Source: Microbacteriaceae bacterium (lineage in GTDB: Bacteria > Actinomycetota > Actinomycetes > Actinomycetales > Microbacteriaceae). From it: a stretch of 33,342 nt of DNA. The translations under genes and the position numbers were made by a program. Position 1 is the first letter of the stretch, and each line of letters opens with the position of its first letter. Shown in pieces: positions 16,790 through 25,481 of this stretch. Under the pieces are notes generated by a model. The model worked only from the letters and a program-made list of their open reading frames with translations. It was not told where the DNA came from and made no database searches. The stretch spans positions 1-33,342 of the forward strand of contig JAIOXB010000006.1 in the NCBI GenBank assembly GCA_021741825.1, in the 5' to 3' direction.

Positions 16790-17257
16790 ATGACCGCACG
16801 CACCTTCGTCCTTGCCGCGACCGTGGTCAGTTCCCTCGCTCTGGGCGGCTGTGCCTTCCTTCCGACAGGTATGCCCAGCGCGTCACCGACCCCGACCCCA
16901 TCGCCCACCATGTCGGCCGAACCCGCACCAGACTTCTTTCCAGAGGGCGACGCGCAAGACAACAAGGCCTATTTCGATTGGGTACTCAAAAGTTTGTCCG
17001 CAGGCGACCTGAAGCAACCCGGTCGGGCTATGGTCAACGCGCTCGATCGCGCGGGGTTCCGGAAGAAATCAATGCAGGTCACCCAAGAGAGAACGAAAAC
17101 GAACCTCGTTGCAGATTCCGTGATTATCGCCGTTCGCATGGGTCGGTCGTGCCTGGTCGGTCAACGGACCTACAAGGGAAAGTATTATTCGTCGATCGAA
17201 TCCGCTCTCAAAACAGGTGGCTGCCTCATCGGTGCCACCCGAACAATCGACTGGTAA
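16790..17257 (+). CDS. lipoprotein, DUF6993-like
   Basis: 155 aa; lipobox LALGGC, Ser/Thr/Pro-rich linker, small C-terminal domain. Confidence 0.7.
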   Translation: MTARTFVLAATVVSSLALGGCAFLPTGMPSASPTPTPSPTMSAEPAPDFFPEGDAQDNKAYFDWVLKSLSAGDLKQPGRAMVNALDRAGFRKKSMQVTQERTKTNLVADSVIIAVRMGRSCLVGQRTYKGKYYSSIESALKTGGCLIGATRTIDW

Positions 17258-17263
17258 ACCGCC

Positions 17264-18946
17264 GTGGCTGAATTCATTTACACTATGGTTCGTGCACGGA
17301 AAACCGTGGGCGAAAAACTCATTCTTGACGACGTGACAATGTCGTTCTTCCCGGGTGCGAAAATCGGTATGGTCGGCCCGAACGGTGCGGGAAAGTCGAC
17401 CATCATCAAGATTATGGCGGGGCTCGACACTCCGTCGAACGGGGAAGCGCAGCTTTCTCCTGGATACTCCGTCGGAATTTTGATGCAGGAGCCAGAACTC
17501 GACGAAACGCGGTCGGTCCTCGAGAACGTGCAAGACGGAGTTCGCGGCATGTACGACAAACTCGAGCGCTTCAACGCGATTTCGATGCTGATGAGCGAAC
17601 CGGACGCGGATTTCGACACCCTCCTCGCCGAGATGGGTGAGCTACAAGAAGCGATCGACCATGCCGACGCGTGGGACCTCGACTCGCAACTCGAGCAGGC
17701 CATGGATGCTCTTCGGTGTCCGCCGTCGGATTCCGAAATCGGGGTCTTGTCGGGCGGTGAAAAGCGACGCGTCGCGCTCTGTAAATTGCTGCTCGAGAAA
17801 CCCGACCTGCTGTTACTCGACGAACCGACCAACCACCTCGATGCTGAGAGCGTCTTGTGGCTCGAACAGCACCTCGCCAAATACCCGGGTGCCGTCATCG
17901 CGATTACCCACGACCGGTACTTCCTCGACCACGTTGCGCAGTGGATCGCCGAAGTTGACCGCGGGCGACTATATCCCTACGAGGGTAACTATTCGACCTA
18001 TCTCGAAAAGAAGGCCGAACGCCTCGAGGTGCAAGGTAAGAAGGACGTCAAACTCGCGAAGCGCCTCGCCGAGGAACTCGACTGGGTTCGTTCAAACGCC
18101 AAGGGCCGTCAGGTCAAATCCAAAGCTCGACTTGCCCGATACGAAGAGATGGCGACCGAAGCCGAACGCACCAAGAAGCTCGACTTCGAGGAACTCCAGA
18201 TTCCACCGGGCCCGCGTCTCGGAGCAATCGTGCTCGAGGCGGACAAGGTCACCAAGGGATTTGGCGAACGAGTGCTCATCGACAACTTATCTTTTTCGCT
18301 CCCACGAAACGGAATCGTCGGAATCATCGGGCCAAACGGTGTGGGAAAGACCACCTTGTTCAAGACAATCGTCGGGCTCGAGCCCCTGGATTCAGGGTCG
18401 CTCAAGGTCGGTGAAACGGTGAAACTGTCGTATGTCGACCAGTCTCGCACCGGCATCGACCCGAACAAGAACGTCTGGGAGGTCGTGTCCGAAGGGCTCG
18501 ATGTCATCCAGGTCGGGAATGTCGAAATTCCTTCTCGCGCTTACGTCTCGACCTTTGGCTTCAAGGGCCCGGACCAGCAGAAGAAGGCGGGAATTCTTTC
18601 GGGTGGCGAACGCAACCGCCTCAACCTTGCGCTGACCCTCAAACAGGGCGGAAACCTCCTGCTCCTCGACGAACCCACCAACGACCTCGATGTCGAAACC
18701 CTGTCGTCTCTCGAGAACGCGCTTCTCGAATTCCCCGGTTGTGCTGTGGTGATCACCCACGATCGTTGGTTCCTCGACCGCATCGCCACCCATATCCTTT
18801 CCTACGAAGGGACCGACGCCGACCCGGCGAACTGGTACTGGTTCGAGGGGAACTTCGAAGCCTACGAGACCAATAAGGTCGAGCGCCTCGGAGCGGACGC
18901 AGCCAAGCCTCACCGTTCGACGTATCGGAAGTTGACGCGCGACTAA
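17264..18946 (+). CDS. ettA: energy-dependent translational throttle protein EttA (ABC-F)
   Basis: 560 aa, GTG start; two ABC domains (GPNGAGKST, GPNGVGKTT; LSGGEKRRVALC, LSGGERNRLNLA); MVRARKTVGEKLILDDVTMSFFPGAKIG typical of EttA. Confidence 0.95.
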   Translation: MAEFIYTMVRARKTVGEKLILDDVTMSFFPGAKIGMVGPNGAGKSTIIKIMAGLDTPSNGEAQLSPGYSVGILMQEPELDETRSVLENVQDGVRGMYDKLERFNAISMLMSEPDADFDTLLAEMGELQEAIDHADAWDLDSQLEQAMDALRCPPSDSEIGVLSGGEKRRVALCKLLLEKPDLLLLDEPTNHLDAESVLWLEQHLAKYPGAVIAITHDRYFLDHVAQWIAEVDRGRLYPYEGNYSTYLEKKAERLEVQGKKDVKLAKRLAEELDWVRSNAKGRQVKSKARLARYEEMATEAERTKKLDFEELQIPPGPRLGAIVLEADKVTKGFGERVLIDNLSFSLPRNGIVGIIGPNGVGKTTLFKTIVGLEPLDSGSLKVGETVKLSYVDQSRTGIDPNKNVWEVVSEGLDVIQVGNVEIPSRAYVSTFGFKGPDQQKKAGILSGGERNRLNLALTLKQGGNLLLLDEPTNDLDVETLSSLENALLEFPGCAVVITHDRWFLDRIATHILSYEGTDADPANWYWFEGNFEAYETNKVERLGADAAKPHRSTYRKLTRD

Positions 18947-19623
18947 TGGCTGTCTCGAAGAGCGTGTCGGTGACCTTCGCCTCTCGCGAACAGATTAGCG
19001 ACCTCGCAACCTTTATCGACCGGTCCGGATTGATCGACAATTCGGCTGCTCGACTCGTGGCGAAGGGAAACCTTCTGGTGGCGTGGGTGCAGGTTCTCGC
19101 ACCGCGCGGACTGAACGACACCACGCCAACAGTGCTTGGCATGCGCGGCGCAGAGCTCGTGGCCGAGGCGAAGTTCGACATCGTCGTCCCCATCGATTCC
19201 CTCCGAGCGCGGTTCGACAACGCGGAAGAAACCGACACGGGTTTTGTCGTGACCATGCCGTTGCAAGCACCATCCGTGCGGTGGAAGATTCCGCTCCCTC
19301 CGCAAACCGGATGGGAATCCCTCGGGAAAATCGGTGCCTCCGACCTTCAGAATGTTGTCCGAGAGGGCATGAAGATCATCAAGCGCAAGATACCGAACAA
19401 CGCAGAGGAACACGTCGTTCGGTCGTACCGTTCTCAGGTGTGGGGGACCACAATCAATGGGTCCCTCGGTTTACCGGCCGGTGTTGCTCTCGCAGCTGAA
19501 ACTCTGGGCTTTTTCGGTGACAAAGTGATGGACGTCTCGGCGAAAGAACCGTGGATACGTCTGTCGTCGACGCGCGGCGAGATCCTCGCCAAGCACACAC
19601 CCGTAGTGCTCGACGGTGACTAG
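18946..19623 (+). CDS. conserved hypothetical protein, translationally coupled to ettA
   Basis: 225-aa ORF in a TAATG overlap with the ettA stop; no family recognised. Confidence 0.7.
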   Translation: MAVSKSVSVTFASREQISDLATFIDRSGLIDNSAARLVAKGNLLVAWVQVLAPRGLNDTTPTVLGMRGAELVAEAKFDIVVPIDSLRARFDNAEETDTGFVVTMPLQAPSVRWKIPLPPQTGWESLGKIGASDLQNVVREGMKIIKRKIPNNAEEHVVRSYRSQVWGTTINGSLGLPAGVALAAETLGFFGDKVMDVSAKEPWIRLSSTRGEILAKHTPVVLDGD

Positions 19624-19626
19624 CGC

Positions 19627-20031
19627 CTACAGAGCGGTCCTGTCACCCCGGTCGACGTCGCCCATGGTGTTGACCATCGCGTGCGCAGCGCGATCGAGAT
19701 AGTCCATAAGGGTTTCACGGTGCAGCGGCGACAGCGATTCCGCATCGACGGCCGTTGTCATGTGGTGCAGCCAGCGGTCGCGTGCGACATCGTCAATTCG
19801 AAACGCGGCGTGACGTGCACGAAGTCGCGGGTGGCCGCGTTCATCCGAATAGCTGGTCGGTCCGCCCCAATACTGTTCGAGGAACGCGGTCAGACGCCAC
19901 ACCGCTCCGTCCAGATCATCGGGGTACATCGGTCGCAGTATGTCGTCGGTCTTGATGCCTTCGTAAAAGCGTCGAACGATACGATCAAAAGCGGCGTGCC
20001 CGCCGACTGCCTCGTAGAAACCGTCACTCAT
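19627..20031 (-). CDS. glbO: truncated hemoglobin (group II, GlbO-like)
   Basis: From MSDGFYEAVGGHAAFDRIVRRFYEGIKTDDILRPMYP...FLEQYWGGPTSYSDERGHPRLRARHAAF; ATGA overlap with mscS. Confidence 0.9.
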   Translation of the reverse strand: MSDGFYEAVGGHAAFDRIVRRFYEGIKTDDILRPMYPDDLDGAVWRLTAFLEQYWGGPTSYSDERGHPRLRARHAAFRIDDVARDRWLHHMTTAVDAESLSPLHRETLMDYLDRAAHAMVNTMGDVDRGDRTAL

Positions 20032-20594
20032 CGATGTTTGTGGTCGAAGTTGGCGACGCGCTGAATCTGACCGTTGCGCACGAACCACAGCACGCCTTTC
20101 GCATCGCGAACCTTGGTGATGCGAATCGTAACTTCTTCGACAACACCCTTGGCGTCACCGAGGTCGACCTTGTCGCCGACGCCCAATTGGTCCTCGAAAA
20201 CCATGAAAATGCCGTTAAAGATGTCACGAATGACATCTTGGGCACCCAGAGCGATACCGGCTCCCAGGATTCCGAGGCTGGCGACGATTGCGGTGATCTC
20301 GAACCCCAATTCACCGAGAATCAGGATGAGAGCGACAGCGCCGACGGCCCAGTTTGCGAACGAACGCAAGACCGAGCCCAGCGTTTGAGTTCGTTGCGTC
20401 AACCGCGCGTTCTGGGTTTTTGCCGAAGTGCGCGGGCTCGGGGACACGTCATCGGCGACAACTCGAGCGATGACGCGATTGATGGTCAACACCACGATGA
20501 CCCGAACGATGACGGCGCCGATGAGAATTGCCAGGATGCGAAACACTGTTGCGTTCGACCCGAGAAATGCGGTGACGTCAGCCCAGTCGGTCAC
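20028..20594 (-). CDS. small-conductance mechanosensitive channel (MscS family)
   Basis: 188 aa; GILGAGIALGAQDVIRDIFNGIFMVFEDQLGVGDKVDLGDAKGVVEEVTIRITKVRDAKGVLWFVRNGQI. Confidence 0.93.
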   Translation of the reverse strand: MTDWADVTAFLGSNATVFRILAILIGAVIVRVIVVLTINRVIARVVADDVSPSPRTSAKTQNARLTQRTQTLGSVLRSFANWAVGAVALILILGELGFEITAIVASLGILGAGIALGAQDVIRDIFNGIFMVFEDQLGVGDKVDLGDAKGVVEEVTIRITKVRDAKGVLWFVRNGQIQRVANFDHKHR

Positions 20595-23143
20595 CGAATG
20601 ACCTCGGCGTCCCGCCGCTGGGCAGCCAGGGCGCGGTCCACGGTCGCGAGTCCCTCGATGACGATTCGACGAAGAGCCGACGGAGCAGCCTTATTGCTGG
20701 CGAGCCACGCACGAGTCATCGAACCAAGACTTTCCGTCGCCATGACCGACGGGTACAACCCGATAGCGAAGTACTCGGCAATTTTGAAGGTCCGGGAGTC
20801 CCACACGGTTTGCACCGCGTCAAAATACTCTGAAACCAAGTTCTCGAATACCGAGGGGTCGTTGACGTGGGTGTACCCGCGCACGTAGTGATCGCACTGC
20901 GAGTTTGCGATCGTCGCGTCGTCGCGCATTGTCTCGAGAATCTTTCGCTTTGCTTCCGCGGTCGGAATCGTGGCGCGAAGACGCGCGGCGGCCTGTTGAC
21001 CGTTCGAGGTGTTGTCGGCAGCCAGGGCCGCGGTGATTTCGGACTCGTCCGCACCTCCCGCTAAAACCATCCCCTCGAGGAGGTCCCAGGACAGGTCGGT
21101 GTCAATCGCGATTCCCGAAATGACGCGTTCGCCGGAACGAATCGCACGGAGGGCCGCCGCATGTTCTGCTGTGTCGGCCATCGACGCAAAGGTCCGGAGG
21201 AACTGAAACTGCTGGTCCGAACCCGGTTCGGCGTTTTCGGCCAGCTCGAGCATCGCGTCCGCAACGCGCCGAATCGTGTTTTCGCGGCGGTTAGGCGCGA
21301 CATACATTCGGGCCGTCGTCGCAAGCTGAGCGAGTGTCGTCCGCACTGTCGTCGACTCGGATTCGGTCGCGATGTTGCCCAACACGAGGTCAACAAAATC
21401 GCTCGGCGCCATCTCGGCGTCGCGAGTCGAATCCCACGCGCTTCCCCAAACCAGTGCGCGCGCTAACGGGTCGGCGATGTCCGACAAGTGGTCGATGGCC
21501 ATCGCCAACGACTCTCCGTCGAGTCGAATCTTGGCGTACGCCAGGTCGTCATCGTTAACGAGCACAAGAGCGCCGCGGTGTTGGCCGATCAGGTCGGTCA
21601 CTGTCGTGCGCTCGCCGTCGATGTCGAGTTCGACTCGATGGGTTCGGACAAGCGCACTGCCCTGGAAGGCATAGATCCCAACCGCAAGACGGTGGGGACG
21701 AATGGTCGGGTAGTCCGTAACCGCGGTCTGGAGGATGTCGAACGACGTGATGATGCCCTTGTCGTCCGTGACAATCTCGGGTGTCAGGGTGTTCACGCCC
21801 GCGGTTTCGAGCCACTTCGCCGACCACGTCGCGAGGTCACGTTTGCTTGTTTTTTCGAGTTCGCGCAACAGGTCAGCAAGTTCGGCGTTCTTCCACGCGT
21901 TGGCAAGGAAGTAGTTCGTGACACCGGTGAAGAAAGCGTCGCGGCCAACATAGGCGACGAGCTGCTTGAGCACCGACCCGCCCTTGGCGTAGGTGATGCC
22001 ATCGAAGTTGATCTGAACGTCTTCGAGGTCGTTGATGGTCGCCACGATGGGGTGTGTCGACGGCAACTGGTCTTGTCGATACGCCCAGGATTTTTCCGAC
22101 ACCTGGAACGTCGCCCACGCGTGAGTCCATTCGGTCGCTTCGGCCGTCGCAATTGTTGAGGCCCATTCGGCGAACGATTCGTTGAGCCACAAGTCGTTCC
22201 ACCACTTCATGGTGACCAGGTCGCCGAACCACATGTGCGCGAGTTCGTGGAGGATCGTGACGACTCGTCGCTCGCGAACCGCGTCGGTCACCTTGGAACG
22301 GAACACGTAGACCTCGGTGAAGGTCACGCAACCCGCGTTCTCCATCGCGCCGGCGTTGAATTCCGGAACAAAGAGTTGGTCGTATTTCTCAAACGGATAG
22401 GGGACGGCGAACTCGCGTTCGAAGTATTCGAACCCCTTCTTGGTGATGTCAAAGATGTAGTCGAAATCGAGGAACTCGGCGAGAGACTGGCGAACATAAA
22501 TGCCGAGGGGAATCGTCCGACCGTCCGAGGACGTGAGGTGATCGTGTTGCGCGACGTAAGGACCCGCAACAATCGCCGTGATGTAAGACGAAATCCGCGG
22601 AGTCTGCGGGAACGTCCACGTCGCCGACGCGCCGTCGACGACGGGAGTGGGGGTGGGGGAGTTCGACACGACAACCCAATCGCTCGGCACGACGACCTCG
22701 AAATCGAACGTCGCCTTGAGGTCGGGTTGTTCGAACGCGGCAAACACTCGTCTCGAATCGGGGACCTCGAACTGGGAATACAGGTACACCTTGTTGTCGA
22801 CGGGGTCAACGAATCGGTGAAGCCCTTCGCCCGTATTGACAAAAAACATGTCGGCGTCGACTACGAGAACGTTCTCTGAGGAGAGACCGTCGAGTTGGAT
22901 TCGAATTCCGTCTGACACGACGGCGGGCTCGAGGGACACCCCGTTGAGTGTGACCCCGTGGACCGTAGAGGTGATTGCATCGATAAAGGTTGACGCGCCG
23001 GGTTCTGCGCCGAACGTCACTGTGGTCAGCGAGCGGAACGTCGAGTCAGAGGTCGTCAGATCGAGGCGAACCGCGTAGGACTCCGTCCGGACGACGCTCG
23101 ATCGTTCAATCGCTTCGACACGAGTCAAGTTTTCTCCGGGCAC
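20591..23143 (-). CDS. pepN: aminopeptidase N (M1 family)
   Basis: 850 aa, GTG start with AAGGAG SD; GAMEN, HELAHMWFGDLVTMKWWNDLWLNESFAEW. Confidence 0.97.
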   Translation of the reverse strand: MPGENLTRVEAIERSSVVRTESYAVRLDLTTSDSTFRSLTTVTFGAEPGASTFIDAITSTVHGVTLNGVSLEPAVVSDGIRIQLDGLSSENVLVVDADMFFVNTGEGLHRFVDPVDNKVYLYSQFEVPDSRRVFAAFEQPDLKATFDFEVVVPSDWVVVSNSPTPTPVVDGASATWTFPQTPRISSYITAIVAGPYVAQHDHLTSSDGRTIPLGIYVRQSLAEFLDFDYIFDITKKGFEYFEREFAVPYPFEKYDQLFVPEFNAGAMENAGCVTFTEVYVFRSKVTDAVRERRVVTILHELAHMWFGDLVTMKWWNDLWLNESFAEWASTIATAEATEWTHAWATFQVSEKSWAYRQDQLPSTHPIVATINDLEDVQINFDGITYAKGGSVLKQLVAYVGRDAFFTGVTNYFLANAWKNAELADLLRELEKTSKRDLATWSAKWLETAGVNTLTPEIVTDDKGIITSFDILQTAVTDYPTIRPHRLAVGIYAFQGSALVRTHRVELDIDGERTTVTDLIGQHRGALVLVNDDDLAYAKIRLDGESLAMAIDHLSDIADPLARALVWGSAWDSTRDAEMAPSDFVDLVLGNIATESESTTVRTTLAQLATTARMYVAPNRRENTIRRVADAMLELAENAEPGSDQQFQFLRTFASMADTAEHAAALRAIRSGERVISGIAIDTDLSWDLLEGMVLAGGADESEITAALAADNTSNGQQAAARLRATIPTAEAKRKILETMRDDATIANSQCDHYVRGYTHVNDPSVFENLVSEYFDAVQTVWDSRTFKIAEYFAIGLYPSVMATESLGSMTRAWLASNKAAPSALRRIVIEGLATVDRALAAQRRDAEVIR

Positions 23144-23215
23144 GGTAACTCCTTTAATTGAACAGTGAACGCCAAATCTACCGCTCCACGTCGCGACGCG
23201 GGGATGCGGCGGTGA

Positions 23216-24313
23216 TTAGTCCTCGAGGAGTTCCGCGACGCTGACCGAATTGTTGCCACGGTCGGACGAAACTCGGCTTCGCGCAACGCTGAGTTCACCC
23301 AAGTCGAAGCCATTGGTCATCGAACGGATGGTGTACAAGAATCCGCTGATGTCATCAAGGTTTCGGCGGGCCTTCTCGAGGCGTTCCTCAAGGTCGCGTG
23401 CGATGTTTGCAACGAAGTCCTGAGACGACGCGGTGATCTCGCCGGTGATTTTCTCGGCGCCGATGAGAGCCTGTTCGGCACGGGATCGAGCTTCGTCGAG
23501 CGTCTTTGCCGCCCGCGCACGCGTTGACTCAAGGTACTTGTCGGTTTCGACCATCGCGAACTCGTCCGCGCCCTTGTACGACAGCTCGGCGTGGTGGTCG
23601 GCTTCGCTGATGGTTTGCGTCGAATAGCTTTCCGCTTCGGCAAGAATCGCCGCGATTTCGGCGGCCGCATTCTCGTCCAACACCCGGATTTCTTCATTGA
23701 TGCGGGCGGTCTGTTCCGTCGCGATACGCAATTCTTCGTTGACCGCGGCACGGTCTCGGTCGAGTTCTTCGTTCATCCGAGCGCGGAGCGTCGCAACTTT
23801 TGCCTCAGCCTCGGCCAGAACCGCAGCGGAAACTTTGTCAACCTGGTCGCGTTCTTGCGCGATTGTCGCAAGGTTGACCTTGATTTGTTCGCGCTGACGA
23901 GCGGCGTCTTGTTCCGCACGGACGCGGATTCGTTGTGCCTCCTCGTTTGCCGCAGAAACAGCCGAACGCGCCTGGCTGTTGGATTCGCTGGTTCGTGTCT
24001 TTGAGGTGGCGGTGGCGTTAGCAATTTGGTCGCGCGTTTCGGACAGAGCGTCCGTGATGAGTGTCAGCGCTTGTTCTTCGGCGAGGCTGATGGCCGATTC
24101 GAACGCCGGCCCGAGCTCTGCAAACTGTGGACGAGAAAGCCTGCGTTCTTGCAACTTCCGTTCGAGGCGTCGCGCTTCCGCATCAACTTTCTGGAACGAT
24201 GCTTCGAGCGCGGAAATCGTCGACTGAAGTTCGGCGATTACTCGCTCTGCATCCTTGGCGTCGTATCCGCCAATCGTGCGGCCGAATACTGATTCTGAGC
24301 CCTGTGTGGACAT
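23216..24313 (-). CDS. DivIVA-like coiled-coil protein (paralog B)
   Basis: 365 aa; N-terminal FGRTIGGYDAKDAERVIAELQSTISALE followed by long Ala/Glu/Arg-rich coiled coil; TAATG overlap with paralog A. Confidence 0.65.
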   Translation of the reverse strand: MSTQGSESVFGRTIGGYDAKDAERVIAELQSTISALEASFQKVDAEARRLERKLQERRLSRPQFAELGPAFESAISLAEEQALTLITDALSETRDQIANATATSKTRTSESNSQARSAVSAANEEAQRIRVRAEQDAARQREQIKVNLATIAQERDQVDKVSAAVLAEAEAKVATLRARMNEELDRDRAAVNEELRIATEQTARINEEIRVLDENAAAEIAAILAEAESYSTQTISEADHHAELSYKGADEFAMVETDKYLESTRARAAKTLDEARSRAEQALIGAEKITGEITASSQDFVANIARDLEERLEKARRNLDDISGFLYTIRSMTNGFDLGELSVARSRVSSDRGNNSVSVAELLED

Positions 24314-25386
24314 TACTTGTCACCCTCCACGATTTCGGCCTGCTGGATAGGTCGTCGACCGGACGTTGCACCTTGTTCGATCGCATCGACGTTGACCTCG
24401 TTCGAGACGTCGCGGATTTTGCCCTCGAACTGCGCGAGCGCCATCGTGTTGCGCTGGATTTCGGTGATGCTTGCTTCCGCATCGTGAACAAAATCCGCGA
24501 AGAATTCCTCGCTGGATCGCGCGATATCGTGCGAACGTGTCAGCGCGTCAGAAATCGACTTCTGCACGAGGCTGCGCGAGTCTTGCAGAATCTCGGCGGC
24601 TCGAATCTGAGCGGCGCGAAGGTGGTCGTCGGCCTCTTGCTTCAATGCAGCTGCGTGGGCAATCGCTGACTCGACGTGCGCAATGGCTTGTTCGTAAGAC
24701 TGCTGGGCGTAGGCATCGGCCTCGTCGTGAACCGCGGTGCTCTGAGCCTGAGCCGCTGCGACCTCAAGACCAATCCGCGTTTCTGTTTCGACTTTGTTGT
24801 CTGACGCTTCACGAACCATGTCGGCGGACTGACGCTTGATCTCGGAAAATTCGCGATACGCGGCAGCGCGCGCGTCGCTAATCTGCTGTTCGGTTTGGCT
24901 AATCATGCTCGCTGAGGTTCGTTCCGCACGCGACGCAACGATTTCCATGCGGGCGCGCTCGTCCGCGATCTGCTGGGCGGTTGCGGCAACTTCGCGTTCG
25001 ACCTGGAGAAGGATTTCGTTTGCTTCGGACTGAGCCGAGACCACGATTTCGCGCGTCTCACGTTCGGTCTTTTCTGACAGGTTTTGAAGCTCGAAGTCGG
25101 TTTTGTTGGTGATCGCGGCCGTCTCGGCAGCAGCTTCTGCGCGCATCCGGCGGGCTTTGTCTTCTGCATTGCGAAGGGTTTCTTCGAAAACCGAACCGAG
25201 TTTCGCGAAGGAAGGGGTGCTCGTCGTCGGATCGGCGATCTCACCCTTGAGTCGATCGATCGAGCGGCGACGTTCGGAAATCGACAGCTCTAACGTTTCA
25301 ATACGGTTCGTCATCGAACGAATTACGTCGTCCACCTGACCCGTGTCAACACCACGGAATGTCCGCTTGATGTCCGGTGTAGCCAT
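24313..25386 (-). CDS. DivIVA-like coiled-coil protein (paralog A)
   Basis: From MATPDIKRTFRGVDTGQVDDVIRSMTNRIETLELSI, then long coiled coil; same layout as paralog B. The upstream ORF extension to 25629 is not family-like. Confidence 0.65.
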   Translation of the reverse strand: MATPDIKRTFRGVDTGQVDDVIRSMTNRIETLELSISERRRSIDRLKGEIADPTTSTPSFAKLGSVFEETLRNAEDKARRMRAEAAAETAAITNKTDFELQNLSEKTERETREIVVSAQSEANEILLQVEREVAATAQQIADERARMEIVASRAERTSASMISQTEQQISDARAAAYREFSEIKRQSADMVREASDNKVETETRIGLEVAAAQAQSTAVHDEADAYAQQSYEQAIAHVESAIAHAAALKQEADDHLRAAQIRAAEILQDSRSLVQKSISDALTRSHDIARSSEEFFADFVHDAEASITEIQRNTMALAQFEGKIRDVSNEVNVDAIEQGATSGRRPIQQAEIVEGDK

Positions 25387-25481
25387 TGAAACCTCCAGAA
25401 AGTCGGTTTGCGCGCCAAACCGTCGAGAATATCGTAGCGCATTTGGTCGCAGGAAAAAAGTTCCCATAAAATTGTCGAGAT

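Noticed and set aside
21488-22159. 223-aa plus-strand ORF within pepN
   Set aside because: Antisense shadow ORF; pepN has full M1 motifs in the opposite strand
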